Below are positions 1-15,000 of a DNA stretch of 64,000 bases, piece by piece. The notes under the pieces were generated by a model. That model saw nothing but the letters and a program-made list of their open reading frames with translations. It was not told where the DNA came from and did not search any database. The number at the start of each line of letters is the position of its first letter. Position 1 is the first letter of the stretch. The position numbers and the translations under genes were made by a program. The DNA is from Tomocerus qinae (Eukaryota > Arthropoda > Collembola > Entomobryomorpha > Tomoceridae): the NCBI GenBank assembly GCA_020055645.1, contig JAECZT010000008.1, positions 1 through 64,000 on the forward strand. The letters are read 5' to 3'.

Positions 1-3000
1 AAAATAATTTTCAATGGTTGAAATTCATGATTTAATACTTGTACGAGCCAAAAAGCTTAAAAAATAATTTTGAAGAGTTGAAATTCATGATTTAATACTT
101 GTACGAGCCAAAAAGCTTAAAAATAACTTTTAGCATTTTTAATTTATTTTTTTGTAACTTGTAGGAGCCAAAAAGCTTAAAAAATAATTTTCAACAGTTG
201 AAATTCATGATTTAATACTTGTACGAGCTAAAAAGCTTAAAAATAACATTTAGCAGTTTTAATTGATTTTTTTGAAACTTGTACGAGCCAAAAAGTTTAA
301 AAATAACATTTAGCATTTTTAATTGATTTTTTTGAAACTTGTGGGAGCCAAAAAGCTTAAAAAATAATTTTCAAGAGTTGAAATTCATGATTTAATACTT
401 GTACGAGCTAAAAAGCTTAAAAATAACATTTAGCAGTTTTAATTGATTTTTTTGAAACTTGTACAAGCCAAAAAGCTTAAAAAATAATTTTCAAGAGTTT
501 AAATTCATGATTTAATACTTGTACGAGGCAAAAAGCTTAAAAAATATTTTTCAAGAGTTGAAATTCTGTTTGTACGAGCCAAAAAATTGAAAAATAACAT
601 TTACCAGTTTTAATTAATTTTTTTGAAACTTGTACGAGCCAAAAAGTTTAAAAATAACATTTAGCAGTTTTAATTGATTTTTTTTGAAACCTGTAGGAGC
701 CAAAAAGCTTAAAAAATAATTTTCAAGAGTTGAAATTCATGATTTAATACTTGTACGAGCCAAAAAGCTTAAAAAATAATTTTGAAGAGTTGAAATTCAT
801 GATTTAATACTTGTACGAGCCAATAAGCTTAAAAAATAATTTTGAAGAGTTGAAATTCATGATTTAATACTTGTACGAGCCAAAAAGCTTAAAAAATAAT
901 TTTCAAGAGTTGAAATTCATGATTTAATACTTGTACGAGGCAAAAAGCTTAAAAAAATAATTTTCAAGAGTTGAAATTCATGATTTAATACTTGTACGAG
1001 GCAAAAAGCTTAAAAAATAATTTTCAAGAGTTGAAATTCATGATTTAATACTTGTACGAGCCAAAAAGCTTAAAAATAACATTTAGCAGTTTTAATTGAT
1101 TTTTTTGAAACTTGTACGAGCCAAAAAGCTTAAAAAATAATTTTCAAGAGTTGAAATTCATGATTTAATACTTGTACGAGGCAAAAAGCTTAAAAAATAT
1201 TTTTCAAGAGTTGAAATTCAAGATTTAATGCTTGTACGAGCCAAAAAATTTAAAAATAACATTTACCAGTTTTAATTAATTTTTTTGAAACTTGTACGAG
1301 CCAAAAGGTTTAAAAATAACATTTAGCAGTTTTAATTGATTTTTTTTGAAACCTGTAGGAGCCAAAAAGCTTAAAAAATAATTTTCAAGAGTTGAAATTC
1401 ATGATTTAATACTTGTACAAGCCAAAAAGCTTAAAAATAACATTTAGCATTTTTAATTGATTTTTTTGAAACTTGTAGGAGCCAAAAAGCTTAAAAAATA
1501 ATTTTCAAGAGTTGAAATTCATGATTTAATACTTGTACAAGCTAAAAAGCTTAAAAATAACATTTAGCAGTTTTAATTGATTTTTTTGAAACCTGTACGA
1601 GCCAAAAAGTTTAAAAATAACATTTAGCATTTTTAATTGATTTTTTTGAAACTTGTAGGAGCCAAAAAGCTTAAAAAATAATTTTCAACAGTTGAAATTC
1701 ATGATTTAATACTTGTACGAGCTAAAAAGCTTAAAAATAACATTTAGCAGTTTTAATTGATTTTTTTGAAACTTGTACGAGCCAAAAAGCTTAAAAAATA
1801 ATTTTCAAGAGTTGAAATTCATGATTTAATACTTGTACGAGGCAAAAAGCTTAAAAAATAATTTTCAAGAGTTGAAATTCATGATTTAATACTTGTACGA
1901 GGCAAAAAGCTTAAAAAATAATTTTCAATGGTTGAAATTCAAGATTTAATGCTTGTACGAGCCAAAAAATTTAAAAATAACATTTACCAGTTTTAATTAA
2001 TTTTTTTGAAACTTGTACGAGCCAAAAGGTTTAAAAATAATATTTAGCAGTTTTAATTGATTTTTTTTGAAACCTTTAGGAGCCAAAAAGCTTAAAAAAT
2101 AATTTTCAAGAGTTGAAATTCATGATTTAATACTTTTACGAGCCAAAAAGCTTAAAAGATAATTTTCAAGAGTTAAAATTCATGATTTAATACTTGTACG
2201 AGCCAAAAAGCTTAAAAAATAATTTTGAAGAGTTGAAATTCATGATTTAATACTTGTACGAGCCAAAAAGCTTAAAAAATAATTTTCAAGAGTTGAAATT
2301 CATGATTTAATATTTGTACGAGCCAAAAAGCTTAAAAATAACATTTAGCATTTTTAATTGATTTTTTTGTAACTTGTAGGAGCCAAAAAGCTTAAAAATT
2401 AATTTTCAAGAGTTGAAATTCATGATTTAATACTTGTACGAGCTAAAAAGCTTAAAAATAACATTTAGCAGTTTTAATTGATTTTTTTGAAACTTGTACG
2501 AGCCAAAAAGCTTAAAAAATAATTTTCAAGAGTTTAAATTCATGATTTAATACTTGTACGAGGCAAAAAGCTTAAAAAATATTTTTCAAGAGTTGAAATT
2601 CTGTTTGTACGAGCCAAAAAATTGAAAAATAACATTTACCAGTTTTAATTAATTTTTTTGAAACTTGTACGAGCCAAAAAGTTTAAAAATAACATTTAGC
2701 AGTTTTAATTGATTTTCTTTGAAACCTGTAGGAGCCAAAAAGCTTAAAAAATAATTTTCAAGAGTTGAAATTCATGATTTAATACTTGTACGAGCCAAAA
2801 AGCTTAAAAAATAATTTTGAAGAGTTGAAATTCATGATTTAATACTTGTACGAGCCAATAAGCTTAAAAAATAATTTTGAAGAGTTGAAATTCATGATTT
2901 AATACTTGTACGAGCCAAAAAGCTTAAAAAATAATTTTCAAGAGTTGAAATTCATGATTTAATACTTGTACGAGGCAAAAAGCTTAAAAAATAATTTTCA

Positions 3001-6000
3001 AGAGTTGAAATTCATGATTTAATACTTGTACGAGGCAAAAAGCTTAAAAAATAATTTTCAAGAGTTGAAATTCATGATTTAATACTTGTACGAGCCAAAA
3101 AGCTTAAAAAAATAATTTTCAAGAGTTGAAATTCATGATTTAATACTTGTACGAGGCAAAAAGCTTAAAAAATAATTTTCAATGGTTGAAATTCATGATT
3201 TAATACTTGTACGAGCTTAAAAGCTTAAAAATAACATTTAGCAGTTTTAATTGATTTTTTTGAAACTTGTACGAGCCAAAAAGCTTAAAAAATAATTTTC
3301 AAGAGTTGAAATTCATGATTTAATACTTGTACGAGGCAAAAAGCTTAAAAAACAATTTTCAAGAGTTGAAATTCATGATTTAATACTTGTACGAGCTAAA
3401 AAGCTTAAAAATAACATTTAGCAGTTTAAATTGATTTTTTTGAAACCTGTACGAGCCAAAAAGTTTAAAAATAACATTTAGCATTTTTAATTGATTTTTT
3501 TGAAACTTGTAGGAGCCAAAAAGCTTAAAAAATAATTTTCAACAGTTGAAATTCATGATTTAATACTTGTACGAGCTAAAAAGCTTAAAAATAACATTTA
3601 GCAGTTTTAATTGATTTTTTTGAAACTTGTAAGAGCCAAAAAGCTTAAAAAATAATTTTCAAGAGTTGAAATTCATGATTTAATACTTGTACGAGGCAAA
3701 AAGCTTAAAAAATAATTTTCAAGAGTTGAAATTCATGATTTAATACTTGTACGAGGCAAAAAGCTTAAAAAATATTTTTCAAGAGTTGAAATTCAAGATT
3801 TAATGCTTGTACGAGCCAAAAAATTTAAAAATAACATTTAGCAGTTTTAATTGATTTTTTTTGAAACCTGTAGGAGCCAAAAAGCTTAAAAAATAATTTT
3901 CAAGAGTTGAAATTCATGATTTAATACTTGTACGAGCCAAAAAGCTTAAAAAAATAATTTTCAAGAGTTGAAATTCATGATTTAATACTTGTACGAGGCA
4001 AAAAGCTTAAAAAATAATTTTCAAGAGTTGAAATTCATGATTTAAGACTTGTACGAGCCAACAAGCTTAAAAAATAATTTTCAAGAGTTGAAATTCATGA
4101 TTTAATACTTGTATGAGGCAAAAAGCTTAAAAAATAATTTTGAAGAGTTGAAATTCATGATTTAATACTTGTACGAGCCAATAAGCTTAAAAAATAATTT
4201 TGAAGAGTTGAAATTCATGATTTAATACTTGTACGAGCCAAAAAGCTTAAAAAATAATTTTCAAGAGTTGAAATTCATGATTTAATACTTGTACGAGCCA
4301 AAAAGCTTAAAAAATTAATTTTCAAGAGTTGAAATTCATGATTTAATACTTGTACGAGGCAAAAAGCTTAAAAAAATAATTTTCAAGAGTTGAAATTCAA
4401 GATTTAATGCTTGTACGAGCCAAAAAATTTAAAAATAACATTTAGCATTTTTAATTGATTTTTTTGAAACTTGTAGGAGCCAAAAAGCTTAAAAAATAAT
4501 TTTCAACAGTTGAAATTCATGATTTAATACTTGTACGAGCTAAAAAGCTTAAAACTAACATTTAGCAGTTTTAATTGATTTTTTTGAAACTTGTACGAGC
4601 CAAAAAGTTTAAAAATAACATTTAGCATTTTTAATTGATTTTTTTGAAACTTGTAGGAGCCAAAAAGCTTAAAAAATAATTTTCAACAGTTGAAATTCAT
4701 GATTTAATACTTGTACGAGCTAAAAAGCTTAAAAATAACATTTAGCAGTTTTAATTGATTTTTTTGAAACTTGTACGAGCCATAAAGCTTAAAAAATAAT
4801 TTTCAAGAGTTGAAATTCATGATTTAATACTTGTACGAGGCAAAAAGCTTAAAAAATAATTTTCAAGAGTTGAAATTCATGATTTAATACTTGTAGGAGG
4901 CAAAAAGCTTAAAAAATATATTTCAAGAGTTGAAATTCAAGATTTAATGCTTGTACGAGCCAAAAAATTGAAAAATAACATTTAGCAGTTTTAATTGATT
5001 TTTTTTGAAACCTGTAGTAGCCAAAAAGCTTAAAAAATAATTTTCAAGAGTTGAAATTCATGATTTAATACTTGTACGAGCCAAAAAGCTTAAAAAAATA
5101 ATTTTCAAGAGTTGAAATTCATGATTTAATACTTGTACGAGGCAAAAAGCTTAAAAAATAATTTTCAAGAGTTGAAATTCATGATTTAAGACTTGTACGA
5201 GCCAACAAGCTTAAAAAATAATTTTCAAGAGTTGAAATTCATGATTTAATACTTGTATGAGGCAAAAAGCTTAAAAAATAATTTTGAAGAGTTGAAATTC
5301 ATGATTTAATACTTGTACGAGGCAAAAAGCTTAAAAAATAATTTTCAATGGTTGAAATTCAAGATTTAATGCTTGTACGAGCCAAAAAATTTAAAAATAA
5401 CATTTACCAGTTTTAATTAATTTTTTTGAAACTTGTACGAGCCAAAAGGTTTAAAAATAATATTTAGCAGTTTTAATTGATTTTTTTTGAAACCTTTAGG
5501 AGCCAAAAAGCTTAAAAAATAATTTTCAAGAGTTGAAATTCATGATTTAATACTTGTACGAGCCAAAAAGCTTAAAAAATAATTTTGAAGAGTTGAAATT
5601 CATGATTTAATATTTGTACGAGCCAAAAAGCTTAAAAATAACATTTAGCATTTTTAATTGATTTTTTTGTAACTTGTAGGAGCCAAAAAGCTTAAAAAAT
5701 AATTTTCAAGAGTTGAAATTCATGATTTAATACTTGTACGAGCTAAAAAGCTTAAAAATAACATTTAGCAGTTTTAATTGATTTTTTTGAAACTTGTACG
5801 AGCCAAAAAGTTTAAAAATAACATTTAGCATTTTTAATTGATTTTTTTGAAACTTGTGGGAGCCAAAAAGCTTAAAAAATAATTTTCAAGAGTTGAAATT
5901 CATGATTTAATACTTGTACGAGCCAAAAAGCTTAAAAAATAATTTTGAAGAGTTGAAATTCATGATTTAATACTTGTACGAGCCAAAAAGCTTAAAAAAT

Positions 6001-9000
6001 AATTTTCAAGAATTGAAATTCATGATTTAATACTTGTACGAGCTAAAAAGCTTAAAAAATAATTTTCAAGAGTTGAAATTCATGATTTAATACTTGTACG
6101 AGCCAATAAGCTTAAAAAATAATTTTGAAGAGTTGAAATTCATGATTTAATACTTGTACGAGCCAATAAGCTTAAAAAATAATTTTCAAGAGTTGAAATT
6201 CATGATTTAATACTTGTACGAGCCAAAAAGCTTAAAAAAATAATTTTCAAGAGTTGAAATTCATGATTTAATACTTGTACGAGCCAAAAAGCTTAAAAAA
6301 TAATTTTCAAGAGTTGAAATTCATGATTTAATTTTTGTACGAGGCAAAAAGCTTAAAAAAATAATTTTCAAGAGTTGAAATTCATGATTTAATACTTGTA
6401 CGAGGCAAAAAGCTTAAAAAATAATTTTCAATGGTTGAAATTCAAGATTTAATGCTTGTACGAGCCAAAAAATTTAAAAATAACATTTACCAGTTTTAAT
6501 TAATTTTTTTGAAACTTGTACGAGCCAAAAGGTTTAAAAATAATATTTAGCAGTTTTAATTGATTTTTTTTGAAACCTTTAGGAGCCAAAAAGCTTCAAA
6601 AATAATTTTCAAGAGTTGAAATTCATGATTTAATACTTGTACGAGCCAAAAAGCTTAAAAAATAATTTTGAAGAGTTGAAATTCATGATTTAATACTTGT
6701 ACGAGCCAAAAAGCTTAAAAAATAATTTTCAAGAGTTGAAATTCATGATTTAATATTTGTACGAGCCAAAAAGTTTAAAAATAACATTTAGCATTTTTAA
6801 TTGATTTTTTTGTAACTTGTATAAGCCAAAAAGCTTAAAAAATAATTTTCAAGAGTTGAAATTCATGATTTAATACTTGTACGAGCTAAAAAGCTTAAAA
6901 ATAACATTTAGCAGTTTTAATTGATTTTTTTGAAACTTGTACGAGCCAAAAAGCTTAAAAAATATTTTTCAAGAGTTTAAATTCATGATTTAATACTTGT
7001 ACGAGGCAAAAAGCTTAAAAAATATTTTTCAAGAGTTGAAATTCTGTTTGTACGAGCCAAAAAATTGAAAAATAACATTTACCAGTTTTAATTAATTTTT
7101 TTGAAAGTTGTACGAGCCAAAAAGTTTAAAAATAACATTTAACAGTTTTAATTGATTTTTTTTGAAACCTGTAGGAGCCAAAAAGCTTAAAAAATAATTT
7201 TCAAGAGTTGAAATTCATGATTTAATACTTGTACGAGGCAAAAAGCTTAAAAAATAATTTTGAAGAGTTGAAATTCATGATTTAATACTTGTACGGGGCA
7301 ATAAGCTTAAAAAATAATTTTGAAGAGTTGAAATTCATGATTTAATACTTGTACGAGCCAAAAAGCTTAAAAAATAATTTTGAAGAGTTAAAATTCACGA
7401 TTTAATACTTGTACGAGGCAAAAAGCTTAAAAAAATAATTTTCAAGAGTTGAAATTCATGATTTAATACTTGTACGAGGCAAAAAGCTTAAAAAATAATT
7501 TTCAAGAGTTGAAATTCATGATTTAATACTTGTACGAGCCAATAAGCTTAAAAAATAATTTTGAAGAGTTGAAATTCATGATTTAATACTTGTGCTAGCC
7601 AAAAAGCTTAAAAAATAATTTTCAAGAGTTGAAATTCATGATTTAATACTTGTACGAGCCAAAAAGCTTAAAAAAATAATTTTCAAGAGTTGAAATTCAT
7701 GATTTAATACTTGTATGAGGCAAAAAGCTTAAAAAATAATTTTCAATGGTTGAAATTCATGATTTAATACTTGTACGAGCTTAAAAGCTTAAAAATAACA
7801 TTTAGCAGTTTTAATTGATTTTTTTGAAACTTGTACGAGCCAAAAAGCTTAAAAAATAATTTTCAAGAGTTGAAATTCATGATTTAATACTTGTACGAGG
7901 CAAAAAGCTTAAAAAATATTTTTCAAGAGTTGAAATTCAAGATTTAATGCTTGTACGAGCCAAAAAATTTAAAAATAACATTTACCAGTTTTAATTAATT
8001 TTTTTGAAACTTGTACGAGCCAAAAGGTTTAAAAATAACATTTAGCAGTTTTAATTGATTTTTTTTGAAACCTGTAGGAGCCAAAAAGCTTAAAAAATAA
8101 TTTTCAAGAGTTGAAATTCATGATTTAATACTTGTACGAGCCAAAAAGCTTAAAAATAACATTTAGCATTTTTAATTGATTTTTTTGAAACTTGTAGGAG
8201 CCAAAAAGCTTAAAAATAATTTTCAAGAGTTGAAATTCATGATTTAATACTTGTACGAGCTAAAAAGCTTAAAAATAACATTTAGCAGTTTTAATTGATT
8301 TTTTTGAAACCTGTACGAGCCAAAAAGTTTAAAAATAACATTTAGCATTTTTAATTGATTTTTTTGAAACTTGTAGGAGCCAAAAAGCTTAAAAAATAAT
8401 TTTCAACAGTTGAAATTCATGATTTAATACTTGTACGAGCTAAAAAGCTTAAAAATAACATTTAGCAGTTTTAATTGATTTTTTTGAAACTTGTACGAGC
8501 CAAAAAGCTTAAAAAATAATTTTCAAGAGTTGAAATTCATGATTTAATACTTGTACGAGCCAAAAAGCTTAAAAAAATAATTTTCAAGAGTTGAAATTCA
8601 TGATTTAATACTTGTACGAGGCAAAAAGCTTAAAAAATAATTTTCAAGAGTTGAAATTCATGATTTAAGACTTGTACGAGCCAACAAGCTTAAAAAATAA
8701 TTTTCAAGAGTTGAAATTCATGATTTAATACTTGTATGAGGCAAAAAGCTTAAAAAATAATTTTGAAGAGTTGAAATTCATGATTTAATACTTGTACGAG
8801 CCAATAAGCTTAAAAAATAATTTTGAAGAGTTGAAATTCATGATTTAATACTTGTACGAGCCAAAAAGCTTAAAAAATAATTTTCAAGAGTTGAAATTCA
8901 TGATTTAATACTTGTACGAGCCAAAAAGCTTAAAAAATTAATTTTCAAGAGTTGAAATTCATGATTTAATACTTGTACGAGGCAAAAAGCTTAAAAAATA

Positions 9001-12000
9001 ATTTTCAAGAGTTGAAATTCAAGATTTAATGCTTGTACGAGCCAAAAAATTTAAAAATAACATTTAGCATTTTTAATTGATTTTTTTGAAACTTGTAGGA
9101 GCCAAAAAGCTTAAAAAATAATTTTCAACAGTTGAAATTCATGATTTAATACTTGTACGAGCTAAAAAGCTTAAAAATAACATTTAGCAGTTTTAATTGA
9201 TTTTTTTGAAACTTGTACGAGCCAAAAAGTTTAAAAATAACATTTAGCATTTTTAATTGATTTTTTTGAAACTTGTAGGAGCCAAAAAGCTTAAAAAATA
9301 ATTTTCAACAGTTGAAATTCATGATTTAATACTTGTACGAGCTAAAAAGCTTAAAAATAACATTTAGCAGTTTTAATTGATTTTTTTGAAACTTGTACGA
9401 GCCATAAAGCTTAAAAAATAATTTTCAAGAGTTGAAATTCATGATTTAATACTTGTACGAGGCAAAAAGCTTAAAAAATAATTTTCAAGAGTTGAAATTC
9501 ATGATTTAATACTTGTAGGAGGCAAAAAGCTTAAAAAATATATTTCAAGAGTTGAAATTCAAGATTTAATGCTTGTACGAGCCAAAAAATTTAAAAATAA
9601 CATTTAGCAGTTTTAATTGATTTTTTTTGAAACCTGTAGTAGCCAAAAAGCTTAAAAAATAATTTTCAAGAGTTGAAATTCATGATTTAATACTTGTACG
9701 AGCCAAAAAGCTTAAAAAAATAATTTTCAAGAGTTGAAATTCATGATTTAATACTTGTACGAGGCAAAAAGCTTAAAAAATAATTTTCAAGAGTTGAAAT
9801 TCATGATTTAAGACTTGTACGAGCCAACAAGCTTAAAAAATAATTTTCAAGAGTTGAAATTCATGATTTAATACTTGTATGAGGCAAAAAGCTTAAAAAA
9901 TAATTTTGAAGAGTTGAAATTCATGATTTAATACTTGTACGAGGCAAAAAGCTTAAAAAATAATTTTCAATGGTTGAAATTCAAGATTTAATGCTTGTAC
10001 GAGCCAAAAAATTTAAAAATAACATTTACCAGTTTTAATTAATTTTTTTGAAACTTGTACGAGCCAAAAGGTTTAAAAATAATATTTAGCAGTTTTAATT
10101 GATCATTTTTTAAACCTTTAGGAGCCAAAAAGCTTAAAAAATAATTTTCAAGAGTTGAAATTCATGATTTAATACTTGTACGAGCCAAAAAGCTTAAAAA
10201 ATAATTTTGAAGAGTTGAAATTCATGATTTAATATTTGTACGAGCCAAAAAGCTTAAAAATAACATTTAGCATTTTTAATTGATTTTTTTGTAACTTGTA
10301 GGAGCCAAAAAGCTTAAAAAATAATTTTCAAGAGTTGAAATTCATGATTTAATACTTGTACGAGCTAAAAAGCTTAAAAATAACATTTAGCAGTTTTAAT
10401 TGATTTTTTTGAAACTTGTACGAGCCAAAAAGTTTAAAAATAACATTTAGCATTTTTAATTGATTTTTTTGAAACTTGTGGGAGCCAAAAAGCTTAAAAA
10501 ATAATTTTCAAGAGTTGAAATTCATGATTTAATACTTGTACGAGCCAAAAAGCTTAAAAAATAATTTTGAAGAGTTGAAATTCATGATTTAATACTTGTA
10601 CGAGCCAAAAAGCTTAAAAAATAATTTTCAAGAATTGAAATTCATGATTTAATACTTGTACGAGCTAAAAAGCTTAAAAAATAATTTTCAAGAGTTGAAA
10701 TTCATGATTTAATACTTGTACGAGCCAATAAGCTTAAAAAATAATTTTGAAGAGTTGAAATTCATGATTTAATACTTGTACGAGCCAATAAGCTTAAAAA
10801 ATAATTTTCAAGAGTTGAAATTCATGATTTAATACTTGTACGAGCCAAAAAGCTTAAAAAATAATTTTCAAGAGTTGAAATTCATGATTTAATACTTGTA
10901 CGAGCCAAAAAGCTTAAAAAAATAATTTTCAAGAGTTGAAATTCATGATTTAATTTTTGTACGAGGCAAAAAGCTTAAAAAAATAATTTTCAAGAGTTGA
11001 AATTCATGATTTAATACTTGTACGAGCCAAAAAGCTTAAAAAATAATTTTCAAGAGTTGAAATTCATGATTTAATACTTGTACGAGCCAAAAAGCTTAAA
11101 AAATAATTTTCAAGAGTTGAAATTCATGATTTAATATTTGTACGAGCCAAAAAGTTTAAAAATAACATTTAGCATTTTTAATTGATTTTTTTGTAACTTG
11201 TATAAGCCAAAAAGCTTAAAAAATAATTTTCAAGAGTTGAAATTCATGATTTAATACTTGTACGAGCTAAAAAGCTTAAAAATAACATTTAGCAGTTTTA
11301 ATTGATTTTTTTGAAACTTGTACGAGCCAAAAAGCTTAAAAAATATTTTTCAAGAGTTTAAATTCATGATTTAATACTTGTACGAGGCAAAAAGCTTAAA
11401 AAATATTTTTCAAGAGTTGAAATTCTGTTTGTACGAGCCAAAAAATTGAAAAATAACATTTACCAGTTTTAATTAATTTTTTTGAAAGTTGTACGAGCCA
11501 AAAAGTTTAAAAATAACATTTAACAGTTTTAATTGATTTTTTTTTGAAACTTGTACGAGCCAAAAAGCTTAAAAAATAATTTTCAAGAGTTGAAATTCAT
11601 GATTTAATACTTGTACGAGGCAAAAAGCTTAAAAAATAATTTTGAAGAGTTGAAATTCATGATTTAATACTTGTACGAGGCAATAAGCTTAAAAAATAAT
11701 TTTGAAGAGTTGAAATTCATGATTTAATACTTGTACGAGCCAAAAAGCTTAAAAAATAATTTTGAAGAGTTAAAATTCACGATTTAATACTTGTACGAGG
11801 CAAAAAGCTTAAAAAAATAATTTTCAAGAGTTGAAATTCATGATTTAATACTTGTACGAGACGTAAAAGTTTAAAAAATGATATTCAAGAGTTGAAATTC
11901 ATGATTTAATACTTGTACGAGCCAAAAAGCTTAAAAAATAATTTTCAAGAGTTGAAATTCATGATTTAATACTTGTGCTAGCCAAAAAGCTTAAAAAATA

Positions 12001-15000
12001 ATTTTCAAGAGTTAAAATTCATGATTTAATACTTGTGCGAGCCAAAAAGCTTAAAAAATAATTTTCAAGAGTTGAAATTCATGATTTAATACTTGTATGA
12101 GGCAAAAAGCTTAAAAAATAATTTTCAATGGTTGAAATTCATGATTTAATACTTGTACGAGCTTAAAAGCTTAAAAATAACATTTAGCAGTTTTAATTGA
12201 TTTTTTTGAAACTTGTACGAGCCAAAAAGCTTAAAAAATAATTTTCAAGAGTTGAAATTCATGATTTAATACTTGTACGAGGCAAAAAGCTTAAAAAATA
12301 TTTTTCAAGAGTTGAAATTCAAGATTTAATGCTTGTACGAGCCAAAAAATTTAAAAATAACATTTACCAGTTTTAATTAATTTTTTTGAAACTTGTACGA
12401 GCCAAAAGGTTTAAAAATAACATTTAGCAGTTTTAATTGATTTTTTTTGAAACCTGTAGGAGCCAAAAGCTTAAAAAATAATTTTCAAGAGTTGAAATTC
12501 ATGATTTAATACTTGTACGAGCCAAAAAGCTTAAAAATAACATTTAGCATTTTTAATTGATTTTTTTGAAACTTGTAGGAGCCAAAAAGCTTAAAAAATA
12601 ATTTTCAAGAGTTGAAATTCATGATTTAATACTTGTACGAGCTAAAAAGCTTAAAAATAACATTTAGCAGTTTTAATTGATTTTTTTGAAACCTGTACGA
12701 GCCAAAAAGTTTAAAAATAACATTTAGCATTTTTAATTGATTTTTTTGAAACTTGTAGGAGCCAAAAAGCTTAAAAAATAATTTTCAACAGTTGAAATTC
12801 ATGATTTAATACTTGTACGAGCTAAAAAGCTTAAAAATAACATTTAGCAGTTTTAATTGATTTTTTTGAAACTTGTACGAGCCAAAAAGCTTAAAAAATA
12901 ATTTTCAAGAGTTGAAATTCATGATTTAATACTTGTACGAGGCAAAAAGCTTAAAAAATAATTTTCAAGAGTTGAAATTCATGATTTAATACTTGTACGA
13001 GGCAAAAAGCTTAAAAAATATTTTTCAAGAGTTGAAATTCAAGATTTAATGCTTGTACGAGCCAAAAAATTTAAAAATAACATTTAGCAGTTTTAATTGA
13101 TTTTTTTTGAAACCTGTAGGAGCCAAAAAGCTTAAAAAATAATTTTCAAGACTTGAAATTCATGATTTAATACTTGTACGAGCCAAAAAGCTTAAAAAAT
13201 AATTTTCAAGAGTTGAAATTCATGATTTAATTTTGTACGAGCCAATAAGCTTAAAAAATAATTTTGAAGAGCTGAAATTCATGATTTAATACTTGTACGA
13301 GCCAAAAAGCTTAAAAAATAATTTTCAAGAGTTGAAATTCATGATTTAATACTTGTACGAGCCAAAAAGCTTAAAAAAATAATTTTCAAGAGTTGAAATT
13401 CATGATTTAATACTTGTACGAGGCAAAAAGCTTAAAAAATAATTTTCAAGAGTTGAAATTCATGATTTAAGACTTGTACGAGCCAACAAGCTTAAAAAAT
13501 AATTTTCAAGAGTTGAAATTCATGACTTAATACTTGTATGAGGCAAAAAGCTTAAAAAATAATTTTGAAGAGTTGAAATTCATGATTTAATACTTGTACG
13601 AGCCAATAAGCTTAAAAAATAATTTTGAAGAGTTGAAATTCATGATTTAATACTTGTACGAGCCAAAAAGCTTAAAAAAAAATTTTCAAGAGTTGAAATT
13701 CATGATTTAATACTTGTACGAGCCAAAAAGCTTAAAAAATAATTTTCAAGAGTTGAAATTCATGATTTAATACTTGTACGAGCTAAAAAGCTTAAAAAAT
13801 TAATTTTCAAGAGTTGAAATTCATGATTTAATACTTGTACGAGGCAAAAAGCTTAAAAAATCATTTTCAAGAGTTGAAATTCAAGATTTAATGCTTGTAC
13901 GAGCCAAAAAATTTAAAAATAACATTTAGCAGTTTTAATTGATTTTTTTTGAAACCTGTAGGAGCCAAAAAGCTTAAAAAATAATTTTCAAGAGTTGAAA
14001 TTCATGATTTAATACTTGTACGAGCTAAAAAGCTTAAAAATAACATTTAGCAGTTTTAATTGATTTTTTTGAAACCTGTACGAGCCAAAAAGTTTAAAAA
14101 TAACATTTAGCATTTTTAATTGATTTTTTTGAAACTTGTAGGAGCCAAAAAGCTTAAAAAATAATTTTCAAGAGTTGAAATTCATGATTTAATACTTGTA
14201 CGAGCTAAAAAGCTTAAAAATAACATTTAGCAGTTTTAATTGATTTTTTTGAAACCTGTACGAGCCAAAAAGTTTAAAAATAACATTTAGCATTTTTAAT
14301 TGATTTTTTTGAAACTTGTAGGAGCCAAAAAGCTTAAAAAATAATTTTCAACAGTTGAAATTCAAGATTTAATGCTTGTACGAGCCAAAAAATTTAAAAA
14401 TAACATTTACCAGTTTTAATTAATTTTTTTGAAACTTGTACGAGCCAAAAGGTTTAAAAATAATATTTAGCAGTTTTAATTGATTTTTTTTGAAACCTTT
14501 AGGAGCCAAAAAGCTTAAAAAATAATTTTCAAGAGTTGAAATTCATGATTTAATACTTGTACGAGCCAAAAAGCTTAAAAAACAATTTTCAAGAGTTAAA
14601 ATTCATGATTTAATACTTGTACGAGCCAAAAAGCTTAAAAAATAATTTTCAAGAGTTGAAATTCATGATTTAATACTTGTACGAGCCAAAAAGCTTAAAA
14701 AATAATTTTCAAGAGTTGAAATTCATGATTTAATACTTGTACGAGCCAAAAAGCTTAAAAAATAATTTTCAAGAGTTGAAATTCATGATTTAATACTTGT
14801 ACGAGGCAAAAAGCTTAAAAAATAATTTTCAAGAGTTGAAATTCATGATTTAAGACTTGTACGAGCCAACAAGCTTAAAAAATAATTTTCAAGAGTTGAA
14901 ATTCATGACTTAATACTTGTATGAGGCAAAAAGCTTAAAAAATAATTTTGAAGAGTTGAAATTCATGATTTAATACTTGTACGAGCCAATAAGCTTAAAA

